A stretch of DNA of 64,000 nt, taken from positions 451,892,722-451,956,721 of the forward strand of contig NC_053392.1 in assembly GCF_905171765.1 (NCBI RefSeq), written 5' to 3'. The translations under genes and the position numbers were made by a program. This DNA is from Bufo bufo. Taxonomy: Eukaryota; Chordata; Amphibia; Anura; Bufonidae. How positions within the stretch are numbered: position 1 is the first letter of the stretch; every line of letters starts with the position of its first letter. A model generated the notes under the pieces. That model was given only the letters and a program-made list of their open reading frames with translations, searched no databases and was not told where the DNA came from. Below are positions 43,145 through 54,979 of this stretch, in pieces.

Positions 43145-45315
43145 GGCCTCATGCACACGACCGTTGTGTGCACCCGTGGCCGTTGTGCCGTTTTCCGTTT
43201 TTTTTTCGCGGACCCATTGACTTTCAATGGGTCCGTGGAAAAATCGGAAAATGCACCGTTTTGCAGCCGCATCCGTGATCCGTGTTTCCTGGCCGTGAAA
43301 AAAATATGACCTGTCCTATTTTTTTCACGGCCAACGGTTCACGGACCCATTCAAGTCAATGGGTCCGTGAAAGAACACGGATGCACACAAGATTGGCATC
43401 CGTGTCCGTGATCCGTGGCCGTAGTTTAGTTTTTATACAGACGGATCCGAAGATCCGTCTGCATAAAAGCTTTTTCAAAGCTGAGTTTTCACTTCGTGAA
43501 AACTCAGAACCGACAGTATATTCTAACACAGAAGCGTTCCCATGGTGATGGGGACGCTTCTAGTTAGAATACACTACAAACTGTGTACAAGACTGCCCCC
43601 TGCTGCCTGGCAGCACCCGATCTCTTACAGGGGGCCGTGATCAGCACAATTAACCCCTTCAGGTGCGGCACCTGAAAGGGTTAATTGTACTATCATATCC
43701 CCCTGTAAGAGATCAGGGCTGCCAGGCAGCAGGGGGCAGACCCTCCCCCCCCCCTCCCCAGTTTGAATATCATTGGTGGCCAGTGCGGCCCCCCCCCCTC
43801 CCTCTATTGTAATAATTCGTTGGTGGCACAGTGTGCGCCCCCCCCCCCCTTCCTCCCTCTATTGTAATAAATCGTTGGTGGCACAGTGTGCGCCCCCCAT
43901 TGCCCCCCCCCCCTCTATAGCATTAACAACGTTGGTGGCCAGTGTGCAGCCTCCCATCTCCCCCCCCCCTCCCCCCCATCATCATTGGTGGCAGCGGAGT
44001 TCCGATCGGAGTCCCAGTTTATTCGCTGGGGCTCCGATCGGTAACCATGGCAACCAGGACGCTACTACAGTCCTCGTTGCCATGGTTACTTAGCAATAGT
44101 ACAATAGTAGAAGATTAATACTTACCTGCTGCTGCGATGTTCGTGTCCGGCCGGGAGCTCCACCTACTGGTAAGTGACAGTGACAGGTCTGTGCGGCGCA
44201 TTGCTAAATGAACCGTCACTTACCAGTAGGAGGAGCTCCCGGCCGGACACGAACATCACAGCTCCCAGGTAAGTATGAATCTTGTACTTTTGCTAGTAAC
44301 CCGCTGCCACCAATGATCGGGGGGGGGGGGGGCGCAAGATGGGAGGCCGCACACTGGCCACCAATGTTGAAAATGCTATAGAGGGAGGGGGGCCAATGAT
44401 TGCCACCAACGATTTATTACAATAGAGGGAGGAAGGAGGGGGGGGGGGGGGGGGCGCACACTGTGCCACCAACGAATTATTACAATAGAGGGAGGAAGGG
44501 GGGGGGAGGCGGGGGGGGCACACTGTGCCACCAACGAATTATTACAATAGAGGGAGGAAGGGGGGGGCGCACACTGTGCCACCAACGATTTATTACAATG
44601 GAGGAAGGGGGGGGGGGGGGGGGCCGCACTGGCCACCAATGATATTCAAACTGGGGAGGGGGGGGGGGTCTGCCCCCTGCTGCCTGGCAGCCCTGATCTC
44701 TTACAGGGGGATATGATAGTACAATTAACCCCTTCAGGTGCGGCACCTGAGGGGTTAATTGTGCTGATCACGGCCCCCTGTAAGAGATCGGATGCTGCTA
44801 GGCAGCAGGGGGCAGTCATGTACACAGTTTGTAGTATATTCTAACTAGAAGCGTCCCCATCACAATGGGAACGCCTCTGTGTTAGAATATACTGTCGGAA
44901 ATGAGGTTTCACGATCTAACTCATATCCGACAGTATATTCTAACATAGAGGCGTTCCCATGGTGATGGGGACGCTTCAAGTTAAAATATACCATCGGATT
45001 GGAGAAAACTCCGATCTGATGGTATAAAAGGGACTCCGGACTTTACATTGAAAGTCAATGGGGACGGATCCGTTTGAAATGGCACCATATTGTGTCAACG
45101 TCAAACGGATCCGTCCCCATTGACTTGCATTGTAATTCAGGACGGATCCGTTTGGCTCCGCACGGCCAGGCGGACACCAAAATGACTTTTTTTTCATGTC
45201 CGTGGATCCGCCAAAAATCAAGGAAGACCCACGGACGAAAAAACGGTCACGGATCACGGACCTACGGACCCTGTTTTTGCGGACCGTGAAAAAAAACGTT
45301 CGTGTGCATGAGGCC
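43145..45315. mobile_element. 2.2-kb PIF-like hairpin element
   Basis: GGCCTCATGCACACGACCG to CGTGTGCATGAGGCC with TTT at 43142-43144 and 45316-45318. The whole element is one large palindrome centred near 44195 ('ggtaagtgacagt' against its complement near 44220). The arms contain C/G-rich units with 'ccaccaacgaattattacaa', several per arm, so the hairpin appears to have been enlarged by tandem duplication in both arms. No coding sequence. Confidence 0.85.
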
Positions 45316-45896
45316 TTTGTAAGAAAAAAAAAAAAAATTCCATTTCCGCTAACTTGTGACAAAAAATAAAAACTTCCATGAACTCACTATGCCCTTCAGC
45401 GAATACCTTAGGGTGTCTACTTTCCGAAATGGGGTCATTTGTGGGGTGTTTCTACTGTCTGGGCATTGTAGAACCTCAGGAAACATGACTGGTGCTCAGA
45501 AAGTGTGCAAATTAATTTTTTTGCACCATAGTTTGTAAACGCTATAACTTTTACCCAAATTAATAAATATACACTTATTGCATTTTTTATTTATCAAAGT
45601 CATGTAGAACAAAAAATTTAGAGAAAATTTTCTATAGAAATTTAGTTTTATTTGAAAAATTTTACAACAGAAAGTGAAAAATGTCATTTTGATTAATATC
45701 AAAAAAAAGTCAAAATGTCAGCAGCAATGAAATACCACCAAATGAAAGCTCTATTAGTGAGAAGAAAAGGAGGTAAAATTCATTTGGGTGGTAAGTTGTA
45801 TGACCGAGCAATAAACCGTGAAAGTAGTGTAGTGCAGAATTGTAAAAAGTGGTCTGGTCATTAAGGGGGTTTAAGCTAGGGGGGCTGAGGTCGTTA

Positions 45897-46226
45897 AAGT
45901 AAAAAAATGGCTTGGTAGAGAAGGGGTTAAAACAGGCATGTCTGGAATGGTCCTCTTTAATAGAGGGGTCTCTCCTGCCCTTTGTTGACTTCTCCCAAGT
46001 CTACAGAGCAAAGTTGACAAGTTACCAACAAATCATATGTAAGAAAAAAGCAAATATCAGCTTATTCTGTGTACTCTATGGGCCAGTGTAAAAAAAAAAA
46101 ATTATGTACACCTGGGTAGTTGCATAAAAAAATTCAAAAGTGTTCGTAATAAAGCCTTGACATCTACTCAACTAATTTCCCCTTTGATTTGACTTAATTC
46201 TGCTCAATGTGCTTTTGTATCTTTAC
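45897..46226. other. AFDN intron downstream of the linker exon
   Basis: Starts, on the minus strand, with the donor gtaaag (46226-46221). No repeat ends or coding sequence seen. Confidence 0.5.
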
Positions 46227-46330
46227 CTTCCATTCAGTCCTTCATGTAGCTTATCTTGCCGGATGATTGGTTTTACCATGCCATGTTCTGTTGTGCCTGG
46301 CATCCTATCACTATCCACTTTAGTGGTCAT
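46227..46330 (-). CDS. AFDN: Afadin exon in the FHA-DIL linker
   Basis: A 104-nt exon. On the minus strand the acceptor is 'aattgtag' (AG at 46332-46331) and the donor AAG/gtaaag (46227/46226). It starts in phase 0, reading MTTKVDSDRMPG, then TEHGMVKPIIRQDK and ends LNG plus two bases that complete Arg with the next exon. Vertebrate afadin has TTRLDSDR followed by GMVKPMIR in the same place, between the FHA and DIL domains, so both order and text support the call; this linker is less conserved than the DIL exon. The next exon downstream in the gene is 29.4 kb away at 16861. Upstream exons (FHA domain) must lie beyond 46331, but none was recognised in this window. Confidence 0.9.
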
Positions 46331-46410
46331 CTACAATTAAGCAATTATATAGTGAATAACATTGCAGTTGTTAACTTTAGCATATATCACTTCAAAAGAA
46401 CACAATAATC

Positions 46411-46762
46411 AGACTCTTCCACTATACTTTATTACTTTACTATATATGAGTGGAGCATTGAAGCATTTCCTTGCCGATGTGTCCCATTGCACGGCGCAAG
46501 GTCAGTTTGTTTTCTGCTGGTGATGTACTGGACTTCTCCTCGATATGCTAGTGCTGTTTATAGCACTGCACCAAGCTGTTTTGGAGGCAGGTACTATGCA
46601 AAGTAGTAGCGGACACCCATTTGTGTTGGTGAAGTCTCCGCCTAGCATAATGAAATGAAGCCCGGTAGGTCATCGGCAGTAAACAGACCAACAGACCGCA
46701 CAAGACAAGGAAATGCTTCGATGCTCCACTCATATATAGTAGAAGAATAAAGAAGAGCTTTA
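46411..46762. repeat. Inverted-repeat element 80 bp upstream of an AFDN acceptor
   Basis: Arms of about 65 bp: 'ctatatatgagtggagcatt' near 46439 and complement ending near 46740, with flanking 'gactcttcc/gaagagc' also paired. MITE-like; the target duplication was not resolved. Confidence 0.75.
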
Positions 46763-47510
46763 AACCCATTAAAAAGAGGACCTGTCACAACAAAATGCAG
46801 GAAGCAGGTTATAGAGCTTAAGAAGCTGCGCAGATTGATACATAGGTATTTTGGAAAAGTCAAAGTGGGGGAGGGGGGGTGTAACAGCATTCACATAGTA
46901 AAGCCGCATTTAGACGCTTGAAGGAGCAGCAGATTTTCGGGAAGGAGGTGCTCATTCCTGACAGTCAGCTGCTCATTCAGTAGGGGTAAAGTGCCACATT
47001 TACATGCAGTGATTAACTCCACAGTATTAGGACAATTGGGATCGCTATTGTCGCTATTGGGATCGCTTGTCCTCATACAGCTGTATTATTTCTGGGCAGC
47101 AGGATAATTTATGTGCCTGCGCGAACAAAAGGATCACACGATGAACGAGTATTTTGCTCGTTCATCGGGTGATGTACAGCACCTTTACACGGCCAGGTTG
47201 TTGGGAACGAGCATTTGCAGGAACGTTCGTTGTCGATAATCTGCTGGTCGAAAGCCAGTTCACACAGTTTTTTTGTACTGATTTTGGAGCGTTTCTGCCT
47301 CAAATATCAGGTCCAAAAAAGCCTCCCTTTCATTCCAATGGCAAACAGCACTTGAAGCACATGTAAAAAAGAATTGTGAAGAGGGCAGCATGCCCTATCT
47401 TGGTGCAAAATCTTTATATCCCTTTGAAATGAATGGGAAGCAAAAATAAAATTTCTAAACATGCGTTTTTTGGCGCAAATCTGCGTCAGAAACCTTAAGG
47501 AAATGTAGCT
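46763..47510. other. Repeat fragments without coding sequence
   Basis: Includes a TTAA-family left end (AAAGAGGACCTGTCAC near 46775) without a partner and PIF-like text ('ggaacgagcatttgcaggaa' near 47197) shared with 32150-32190. The rest is unassigned. Confidence 0.45.
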
Positions 47511-47559
47511 TTGTACTGAGGAGGTACATTGGTTAAAAGAAAAAAAAAATTGTTTTTTT

Positions 47560-49100
47560 TGGACTTTGCAAAGGCATTTGATACTGTCCCACACGGACGA
47601 CTAATGGGTAAATTGAGGTCTATTGGTTTAGAAAATAGAATTTATAATTGGATAGAAAATTTGCTTCATGATCGTATCCAAAGGCCTATTTCACATGGGT
47701 GTCACGGGTGAGGGCCGGATGCGTTCAGGGTGCATTGCGGGAAACCCGCACGAGTAGGCACGCAATTTCAGTCAGTTTAGGCTGTAATTGCGTTCCGTTG
47801 CCCAGCTTTTTCTGCACAAGTGCAATGCATTTTGCACGCGCGTGAGAAAAAAACTGAAAGTGGTACCCAGACCCAAACCCAAACTTCTTCACTGAAGTTT
47901 GGGTTTGGTGTTCTGTAGATTTTATTATTTTCCATTATAACATGGTTCTTCTTGAAGGACCTTATATCTTCATTCAGCAGGACCTGTGCTGACGTCACAT
48001 GTTGAGTGCGATGACGTCAGCAAAGGTACCTTTACAGGACCTTCAAGAAGAACAAAGAAGAGGATCCTGGCTGTGCAATCAAGTGGATGAGGTGACTAAT
48101 CTTTATTTTTTAACCCTCAATTGACTATTATTTTCCATTATACCCATGTTATAATGGAAAATAATAAAGTAAATGGGGTCCTGGGTCGCTCATCCCTCAT
48201 CTCCTTATCAACCATGGGTGGGAAAAAAAAAAAAAAAAAACGCACCGCATCCGCACTTGCTTGAGGATACAATGCGATTTTCACGCAGCCCCATTCATTT
48301 CTATGGGGCCTGCATTGCATGAAAAACACAGAATATACAACATGCTGCGATTTTGACAACGCACAAGTGATGCGTGAAAAACATTGCTCATGTACACAGC
48401 CCCATTGAAATGAATGGGTCAGGATTCAGTGCGGGTGCAATGCATTCACCTCAAGCATTGCAGGCGCGTGGAATACTCGGCCGTGTGAAAGGGACCAAAG
48501 AGTTTTGGGTCAATGATTCCTACTCTAAATGGTCCCCAGTTATAAGTGGTGCACCCCAAGGTTCGGTGCTGGGTCCACTATTATTTAACTTATTTATTAA
48601 TGACAGAGTATGGTATTAATAGTGCTTTTTCTATTTTTGCAGATGACACCAAACTATGTAATAGGGTCCAGTCTATGGAAGTTGTTAAGTTACAAGCAGA
48701 CTTGGACAAACTTATTGTTTGGGCCCTCCACTTTGCAAATTAGGTTCAATATAAATAAATGTAAAGTTTTGCACTTGGGGGATAATAATCTGCATGCAGC
48801 ATATGTCCTAGGGGGAGTGAAACTGGGAGAGTTGTTGAGAAGGATTTGGGTGTATTAGTAGATCATAGACTAAAAAACAGCATGCAATGCCAGTCAGCTG
48901 CCTCTAAGGCCAACAGAAAAGGTATGGACTTGTGGGACAGGGATGTAATATTGCCACTATACAAAGTGTTGGTGCGGCCTCAACTGGAACACGCAGTTCA
49001 GTTCTGGGCACCAGTCCACAAAAAGGATGCCCTGGCATTAGAAAAAGTACAGAGGAGAGCAACTAAACTCAAAGAGCCTGGAAGATCTTCGTTATGAGAA
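47560..49100 (+). pseudogene. LINE reverse transcriptase fragment, broken
   Basis: LDFAKAFDTVPHGRLMGKL (motif A) at 47561, then after the [24 protein letters not shown] near 48545 and FADDTKL near 48635 in a shifted frame, FNINKCKVLHLG near 48750 and VLVRPQLEHAVQFWAPVHK near 48965. Frameshifts near 48615 and 48740 and the insertion inactivate it. Confidence 0.88.
47683..48496. mobile_element. PIF-like MITE in the second LINE
   Basis: GGCCTATTTCACATGGG to CCGTGTGAAAGGGACC with AAA at 47680-47682 and 48497-48499. 814 bp. It has hairpins ('tccattataacatgg' and complement) and 'gacgtcagca'. Confidence 0.78.
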
Positions 49101-49525
49101 AAGATTAGATTAACTGAATTTGTTTAGCCTTAAAAAAGACGTCTAAGGGGGGACACGATTAACCAGTACAAATATCAAGGGAAGCAATTCTGTGTTAAAG
49201 CCCCTCAATAAAGGGCCCACTCCCTACGACTGGAGAAAAAAAGATTCAGTCATAAGAGGGGACAAGCATTCTTTACACTAAGATCTGTGAATCTCTGAAA
49301 TAGCCTGCCACAGGAGCTGGTCACAGCAAATACAGTAGATGGCTTCAAAAAAGGTTTAGATTACTTTTTAATTCAAAATAACATTGAAGCTTATGACAAT
49401 GTATAGAAATCTTGTTTTGGCCCAACCCCTTTTTAAAAAGGAAAATGGACATTGATCCAGGGATCGATATAGCAGGATTACAGGTTGGACTTGATGGACT
49501 TCTCTTTCGCCAACCTTAACAACTA

Positions 49526-49727
49526 CGTAACTATATATGTTTTTCAAAATCGGCCAAGAAAGATTGAAATTGGTTGTTCTAAAGTAACAGTAGTTTCATG
49601 TAATTCTTCAAACTGAGTCGTGTAAGAACATGATGAGTGAACTGGTATCATGTCTGCACATACACAGGACATAGAAAAAAAGGATAATCTGCTCCATATC
49701 TCAGAGTAGGGCTCACATATAAAATTT
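49526..49727. other. Unclassified intronic sequence
   Basis: A minus-strand open frame of 62 codons (49732-49544) has no recognised domain or splice-bounded structure. Confidence 0.35.
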
Positions 49728-50041
49728 AACAATAGTCTTGCTCATGTATTTACTCAAGCCGGGGATCCTATTTATTCAAAGCCCAGAGGTTGAAGATAAG
49801 TAACCCTCTAAGCAACAATCCCTCACACTAAATGAGCCAAGAATGGTGCAATGATACTGGTAAGCGGACGTTAACAACTCTTAGGGTTATAATTCCATCA
49901 TAGTGCTGAAGCGCTGCCCCTGTGTGAAAGGGGACGCGCACTGCTATCACCCATTCATACTTATTTTTGGCTCAGAATATTAGGTCACATGGTAGGCTCC
50001 TGATGAGGCATTAGTAAGATGTAGAAATGCATTGAGCCTTA

Positions 50042-50589
50042 GGGTACTTTCACACTAGCGTTATTCTTTTCCAGTATCGAGTTCCATCCTAGGGGCTCAA
50101 TAACGGATAAAAAACGCTTCAGTTTTATTCTAATGCATTCTGAATAGAGAGCGATCCGTTCAGTATGCATCAGGATGTCTTCAGCTCAGTCACTCTTAAG
50201 GTATTTGGCCGGAGAAAATACTGCAGCATGCTGTGGTATTATCTCCAGCCACAACTCCAGAACATTTGCCGGAATGCCGGCATTATTTTCCATTGAAATG
50301 CTTTAACGCATTAATGATCCGGCACCAAGTGTTCCGGCAAAACTGATCTGGTTTCCCGGTCTGCGCATGCGCAGACGTTTAAAAATGTGAAAAAAATAAA
50401 ATACTGGGTCCGTTTTTTGGGATAACACCAGAGAGACGGATCCGGTATTGCAATGCATTTGTGAGACGGATCCGCATCCAGATAAGTCTACAAATGCTAT
50501 CCGTTTGCGCATGGATTTCCGGATCCGGCAGGCCGTTCCGGCAACGGAACTGCCTGCCGGATCCTCACAAAGCAAGTGTGAAAGTACCC
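50042..50589. mobile_element. PIF-like MITE
   Basis: GGGTACTTTCACACTAGCG to GTGTGAAAGTACCC with perfect TTA duplication (50039-50041, 50590-50592). Interior with CGGATCCG-type hairpins and 'gcggcattccggc'-like text. Confidence 0.88.
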
Positions 50590-50864
50590 TTAGATAATAG
50601 CAGATGTGTAGCCTTTCCGAATTATATTAAGTATTAACATTTCATTGCGGGACTGTTGTGGCTATTTACCAGCTGTGTGAATTGCAGCAAGAGTGGTGAA
50701 TCGGCTAGTGTTCTTACTATTATTAAGAAATAAGTAGCCACAACTTACTCATGGCAGTCTCCACAGAAATAGTTCTTACCTTGGTAGTGGTCTGGGACTT
50801 AGTTTTAAGTTATAACCCTAAGAGTTGATTTTGTCTGCTTACCAGTATCATTGCACCAGTTTTA

Positions 50865-51333
50865 GGCTACTTTCACACTCGCGTTTTGGCTTACCGTTTA
50901 CGAGAGATGTTCAGGGCTCTCACAAACTGTCCAAAACTGATCAGTTTTGCCCTACTGCATTCTGAATGGATCCGCTCAGAATGCATCAGTTTCCCTCCGA
51001 TCAGTCTCCATTCTGCTCTGGAGGCGGACACCAAAACGCTGCCTGCAGTGTTTTGCTGTCCACTTGACGAAACTGAGCCAAACAGATCCGCCCTGACACA
51101 CAATGTAAGTCAATGGGGACGGATCCATTTTAACTGACACAATCTGGCACAATAGAAAACAGATCCATCCTCCATTGACTTTCAATGGAGTTCATGACAG
51201 ATCCGTCTTGGCTATGTTACAGATAATACAAACTGATACGTTCAGGACGGATACATGCGGTTGTATTATTGTAACGGATCCGTTTTTGCAGATCCATGAT
51301 TGATCCACCCAAAACCCGAGTGTGAAAGTAGCC
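50865..51333. mobile_element. PIF-like MITE
   Basis: GGCTACTTTCACACTCGCG to CGAGTGTGAAAGTAGCC with perfect TTA duplication (50862-50864, 51334-51336). Confidence 0.88.
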
Positions 51334-51612
51334 TTAGCTCATTTAGTCTGAGGGATTGTTAGAGGGTCATTTATCTTCAACTTCTGGGCTTTGAATAAAT
51401 AGGATCCTCGGCTTGAGTAAATATATGAGCAAGACTATTTGTTGTGAACAAAAGATGGGGTTTTGTATTCACCAATTGCTACATTGATTACTGTTTAATA
51501 TTTTTTGCTTTGTGTTTTTAGCATTGCCTCCTTTTGTAATTATTTGTAAATATCTCAGTAGCACACATCAGAAGCAGCTGCAGTACCTTAGGGCATTATA
51601 GAACAGACTTAA

Positions 51613-51993
51613 AGGGAACCTGTCATCACCTTTATGCTGCCCATACTAATGGCAGTATAAAGTAGAGACAGGCGAGTTGATTTCAGCGGTCTGTTATTTA
51701 TAAGTTAAAACTAAGTGGTTGCCGAGAACCAACATCACAATCATTGCAGACTGGGCCTGGAAAACAGTCACGGACACCTGAGAAGAGTCCTGGTTATTCA
51801 TGAATTCTTGCTCTCCCTGCCCACCTGCTGATTGACTGTCTTCTACCTAGTTTTCTCCCTTTCTCGCTAGTAGAGAACTGCCAACCATCAGCAGATGGAT
51901 GGGGAGAGCAGGAGATTATGGATAACCAGGACTCTTCTCAGGTAGATTCGACTTTTCCAGGCCTGGGCTGCAAAAGCAGTATTTCTGTCAGCA
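51613..51993. mobile_element. TTAA foldback MITE, left part only
   Basis: AGGGAACCTGTCATCACC after TTAA (51609-51612). The hairpin 'accaggactcttctcag' pairs with 'ctgagaagagtcctggt'. The right end is lost at a PIF-like insertion. Confidence 0.7.
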
Positions 51994-51996
51994 TAA

Positions 51997-52400
51997 GGCC
52001 TCATGCACACAACCGTTGTTTTATTCCGTGTCCGTTGTTCTGTTTTTCGTGATTTTCAGCGGACCCATTGCCTTTCAATGGGTCCATTGAAAACTCGGCT
52101 AATGCACCGTTTGTTATCCGCGTCCGTGATCCGTGGTTCCAGTCCGTCAAAAAAATATAACTTGTCCTATTTTTTTCACGGAAAACGGTTCGCGGACCCA
52201 TTCAAGTCAATGGGACCGTGAAAAAACACAGGGAGGCACACAAGATTGTCATCCGCATGCGTTTTTTTCCTATCATTTGCATGGCAAACTTGACACTTTT
52301 TTTTTTACTTTCCTTCATGTCTGGTGATCCTCCAAAAATAAAGGAAGACACATGGAAACAAAAAAAATTTCTGTAAAGCTCAGAATCGCTTAGATACATA
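51997..52400. mobile_element. PIF-like MITE, right end degraded
   Basis: GGCCTCATGCACACAACCG after TAA (51994-51996), same family as 43145-45315. The core has 'ggacccattg' and complement; the right terminus cannot be found. Confidence 0.7.
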
Positions 52401-53819
52401 AGAAGCATTCTAAAGTTATTACCACATAAAGGGACATTTCAGATTTGCTAAATTATATTTGGAAAGTGAAAAATGTCTTGGTCCTGAATGGATTAAATGA
52501 TCACGTGTTGTTGATGCAATGTCATCACTGCAGCCCAGAAGATTGTGATCTAGAAATGGACTTCACAATAAAATCCTCAAAACCAGCCTATGAGTAAAGA
52601 GGTACCAGATCCCGCTTTCTCATTTCAACCCTCCTCAGTTACTATAAGCGCAGGAAACTTTCAAAATGTGAGTGAGCAGCTGTTTCACATGCACTCATTC
52701 ATTTCTATGGAGTGTACCTGCCCAAGGCAGACCAACTCCCCTACTAAAAGGTTCCCAGAGTGCCAATCATTGTGCTGGTCTTGAACAAGAAACAAAATGG
52801 AGAAAAAGCCCATCTTAAGACCATGGATGTCCAGAACAGAAGGGATCAAGTAAGTAAAACAGGGTGTGGGGGCAAAGCATCATCCACAGATTTTTCTCCC
52901 CAGGGGTTTACCTAGTTGAAAACGAGCTTTAAAGGGTTTTTGGAGATATTGATGGCCTAACCTCAGGATAGGTCATCAATATGAGATCGGTGGAGGGTGG
53001 GGTCAGGTGACTCCAAGCACCTACTCTAAATCAGCCCAGTCACTATCCTATGGAAGATGCTGTGCTTAGAAAGCTGTGAAAGACTGCAGAGCTCACTGGA
53101 GCATCAGTGCCTCTTCAAGGATGAGGATAGGTCATCATATTTAATTTGGTTGATTTTAGTGATAACATTTTCAAGTTCCTGTTCGAGTCTCGCATGTGAA
53201 TGTAACCTAGCTAAGGACTCTGTGGGCTTGATGGTTTCTAATAGAGCCATAGACTTTTAATGGAATGGCAAGGCAAAAGATTCACTGCCACTCCATCCAA
53301 ACCCTTCCTTGCCAAGGTTTTGCAGCTGAATTGAATAGTGGGGGTCCTAGGGGTCGGAAGCCCACAGATCTATCCAATGTATTTGTGATAAATGCTTCTG
53401 GCTGGAACAACCCTTTGAATAGGAACAAATGATCCCCTATCAGCTGTTAGGTGTCTGTGGATCATTTATTTTTAATCCTTGCAGCACAAGCTGGAAAAGA
53501 CTCACATGCAGCCAGTGAATGGTCTGTTTTTTTCACATCCTGCTACTTTTCCCTAGGAGAAAACTGTCAAACAGCTGGAGAGCAGATGAGATGCTTCCCC
53601 ACACATCTGTGTGCTGGCAGCTGACACCCATTGGTCTTCTCCTCCACCTTCCCAGCAGGACTGGCCACCAGGGTAGCTGGCCGTCTATGCTCACAGACTG
53701 TAGCCTACATCCTACCTGCACTACTTCTTGCTGCCCGAAGGACATACTCCCTCCAGCTCCCAAAGAGTCAGAGCATGCACCCTAAATCTTCAGACAATGG
53801 CTGGTCACCCAGGGGTACT
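52401..53819. other. Mostly unclassified intronic sequence
   Basis: Near 52929 there is a TTAA-family left end (AGGGTTTTTGGAGATATTG) followed by 'gatggcctaacctcaggata', a foldback fragment. An 88-codon plus-strand frame (53519-53785) has no recognised domain. No AFDN exon was found here. Confidence 0.4.
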
Positions 53820-54979
53820 TAAAGGAAATGTGCCATCAATTTTTTTTTTTCTGATTACACATTTATTCTATTACCTGCACATGATTATGGGAGCTGCCGT
53901 CTTGCTTGAGCTGTTGCTTTAAGGCAACTGACCTGAGGGGACCTCATTGACTTTTATGGGAGAGTTCTCTAGGCATGCTCTGTGACCTGTGCAGAGGTAA
54001 CTGTACAAGGAAAGAATAGATAAGCTTTGACAATCACCTAATCTGAATGGTGGATCCTGTTTTATCTGTCAGTCTTATCTTGCCTGTAATATCACCTCTG
54101 TGTATAGATAAACAGGTAACTCCAGTAAAGTGACCAATACAGACCAAAAAGTAGCACCTATTAGGCTTAGCGGCCAGTGGGAAAACTGAAGGATTTTATA
54201 GTTTTTGCTTTAAAACCATAATTCTTGACAAGAAAAATTAAAAACATCAAATTCTTTAAGCACCTGGCCCATTTTTGCTTTAGTATTCAACATTTTTTCC
54301 TCCCCATGTTACAATAGCTAATTTTCTATTCACATAGACAGATAAGGGCTTACTTTTTGCGGGATTGTAGTTTTAAGGGCGCAATCTAATTTACCATGTC
54401 CGTTATTTGAAAATGGGGGGGGGGGGGGGGGGGAATTGGGCGGTTAAATTAGAAAAAAGGTATTTTTGTAGGATTAACCGTAATTTTTATTGGTGGCATT
54501 TTTGTGGTACGTATGACTTTTTGAACCCTGTTATTAAAATTTTTAGGGGAGGGGGAAGTGAATTTTTAATAGTTCAGACACTTTTCAGACGTGGCAATAG
54601 CTGATTTTTTTTTTTATTGTTTATATTTTTATATGTAAAATTGGGAAATAGGAGTGATTTCATTTTTTCAAATTTTATTTGAAACTTTTTTCTACTTTTA
54701 TATTAACAACTTTTAACCCCTTCTGGGGGCTAGAACCTGTGATCTTTGCATCCCCTGCCCCATTTACCCTAATAGAAATTCTATAAGGATGAATGGGATT
54801 TTCACACGCGCCCTGCTGAGCAACTTAGCAGGGAGCTTACCATGGCAGGCCTGGAAAACTTGAGAAGCATCCAGACTACAATGGTAACCGATAGGACCCC
54901 CGCGATTTCACTCCAATCAGAAAGCAGAGGGAAGCGCATCCCTGTGCTTTATCTCACAGATGCCACGATCGGTGTCGAT
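53820..54979. other. Unclassified repeats
   Basis: A TTAA-family left end (AGGAAATGTGCCATC near 53824) without partner, a G-run (54415-54433), and AT-rich text ending in 'ccatggcaggcctgg', similar in style to the hAT MITE interior near 25080-25150. Confidence 0.4.

Larger units (their letters stand above)
40262..45892 (-). mobile_element. F1 giant palindromic element, copy C (inverted, invaded)
   Basis: Left end of the family on the minus strand at about 45892 (TTAA 45894-45897 region, CCTCAGCCCCCC). F1 palindrome text is seen at 42540-43140, 45320-45890 and 40262-40289. It is interrupted by a hAT MITE (40290-42535) and a PIF-like hairpin (43145-45315). Together with copy B it forms a pair of inverted copies less than 2 kb apart at their right sides. 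Confidence 0.7.
47511..49525 (+). mobile_element. CR1/L2-type LINE, second copy
   Basis: 5'-truncated LINE interrupted by a PIF-like MITE (47683-48496). The 3' end has 'ttggacttgatggacttctc' and the tail 'taacaactacgtaactata', the L2/CR1-type terminus. Confidence 0.85.
49728..51445. mobile_element. TIR element carrying two PIF-like MITEs
   Basis: Over 100 bp of inverted repeat: 'aatagtcttgctcatgtatt' at 49731 pairs with text near 51415-51440, and inner text 'caatgatactggtaagc' near 49850 with 'gcttaccagtatcattg' near 50840. Two MITEs lie inside. Without them the element is about 0.7 kb. Superfamily unknown. Confidence 0.75.

Noticed and set aside
49544..49732. 62-codon minus-strand frame as an upstream AFDN exon
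   Set aside because: Translation does not resemble the FHA-DIL linker or FHA domain and no paired acceptor/donor was found.
53519..53785. 88-codon plus-strand frame, and its antisense frame, as possible host exons
   Set aside because: No recognised domain, no convincing splice borders and no similarity to afadin.
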